Assembly: GCA_030037185.1 (NCBI GenBank) | Contig: JASHRR010000747.1 | Span: forward strand, 1-5,340 | DNA: 5,340 bases | Direction of reading: 5' to 3' | From: Xanthobacteraceae bacterium | GTDB lineage: Bacteria; Pseudomonadota; Alphaproteobacteria; Rhizobiales; Xanthobacteraceae | In this document: positions 5,071-5,340 of the stretch, piece by piece | Numbering within the stretch: the stretch's first letter is position 1 | Layout: each line of letters starts with the position of its first letter | The notes under the pieces: generated by a model | Databases searched by the model: none | Seen by the model: the letters and a program-made list of their open reading frames with translations, nothing else | Told to the model about the DNA's origin: nothing | Position numbers and translations under genes: made by a program

Positions 5071-5099
5071 TTGATTTCAAACCAATGGTTTGTGATCAA
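5071..5099. promoter_or_regulatory. Operator-like palindrome, 29 bp
   Basis: TTGAT..CAAACC, then AAT, then GGTTTG..ATCAA: 11 of 13 arm positions are complementary around a 3-base centre. The size and hyphenated symmetry suit a dimeric helix-turn-helix repressor. It lies in an AT-richer island within GC-rich sequence. No partner regulator gene is visible in the window. Confidence 0.45.
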
Positions 5100-5292
5100 T
5101 TTCGCGCCGTTGGTGACATGGCGCGGTGAGATCGCGGGCAAACACTTGCCGCCCGGCGCCCATCATCGAAAGATTGGCCGCCGCGACCAGCGTCGCCATG
5201 GCATCGGGCGCCGCTTTGGCTGGCAAATAACCCTGCTCGACCTCTTCCCGCAGGGGGCACGGAAAGGGGGCGCGGCCAACATCGGTTCCCAG

Positions 5293-5304
5293 CCCTCGCG
5301 AGGG
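5293..5304. repeat. Perfect 12-bp palindrome CCCTCGCGAGGG
   Basis: It is self-complementary without a spacer and contains the TCGCGA hexamer. It could be a protein-binding or methylation site, or simply chance in GC-rich DNA. Confidence 0.4.
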
Positions 5305-5340
5305 ACCCTACATCGCGACTAAAAACGCCGGCGGTAGTCT

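Larger units (their letters stand above)
4701..5340. other. 640 bases with no confident gene
   Basis: The right end of the IS21-type element should lie here or just beyond the small gene, but I could not fix its terminal repeat without the other end. Long open frames exist on both strands but are interrupted by strong inverted repeats and have unlikely composition. The stretch carries four inverted repeats and two weak minus-strand reading frames, listed separately. It looks like a regulatory or decayed region of a plasmid or island backbone. Confidence 0.5.

Noticed and set aside
4748..5080. 110-codon minus-strand version of the 18-codon leader frame
   Set aside because: The extension runs through the 14-bp inverted repeat and has no ribosome binding site at its first ATG; only the short form has a good one.
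4728..5129. 133-codon plus-strand frame in the right non-coding stretch
   Set aside because: It crosses the perfect 14-bp inverted repeat and the operator-like palindrome, has no ribosome binding site, and shows Ala/Ser/Pro/Arg-rich composition without a domain.
5071..5322. 83-codon plus-strand frame starting in the 29-bp palindrome
   Set aside because: Opposed by the more protein-like minus-strand frame; the start lies inside the palindrome and no ribosome site precedes it.

Overview
The window is a high-GC patchwork of mobile DNA and most likely comes from an alphaproteobacterium, such as a sphingomonad or rhizobium, on a plasmid or genomic island. This assignment is inferred from GC-rich codon use and the kinds of element present; no phylogenetic marker is in view. 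No RNA gene and no CRISPR array is seen.

Layout. (1) Positions 1-322, minus strand: the N-terminal part of a tyrosine recombinase that runs off the left edge of the window. Its start is preceded by a good ribosome binding site and by a 15/16-bp inverted repeat (370-456) resembling an element end. (2) Positions 457-520: a short junction that holds one arm of a perfect 11-bp palindrome (495-526), which overlaps the border of the next element. (3) Positions 521-4352: a complete, intact recombinase-in-trio (RIT) element. It has 41-bp terminal inverted repeats (37/41 matching) around three tyrosine recombinases, here called ritA, ritB and ritC. The genes are joined by two ATGA stop/start overlaps, and every expected active-site residue is present. 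(4) Positions 4353-4469: the last ~40 codons of an IS21-family istB, cut off at the right border of the RIT element. A 73-codon gene follows 9 bases later in the same frame and ends near a consensus sliding-clamp-binding pentapeptide. (5) Positions 4701-5340: no confident gene. This stretch holds several clear inverted repeats (4747-4765, 4923-4996, 5071-5099, 5293-5304) and two weak minus-strand reading frames.

How it fits together. ritA, ritB and ritC are translationally coupled and should yield three different recombinases in concert. These probably act together on the terminal repeats, each of which holds an outer and an inverted inner copy of a TAATGTGAAGGA motif. The left-edge recombinase points away from the RIT element and has a similar upstream architecture with a related CTCCGCATWA motif, so two related recombinase elements appear to lie back to back. 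The RIT family itself is already described; its mechanism is not well understood. The most useful new points here are the end architecture, the divergent neighbour, the palindrome at the border, and the clamp-motif protein behind istB.
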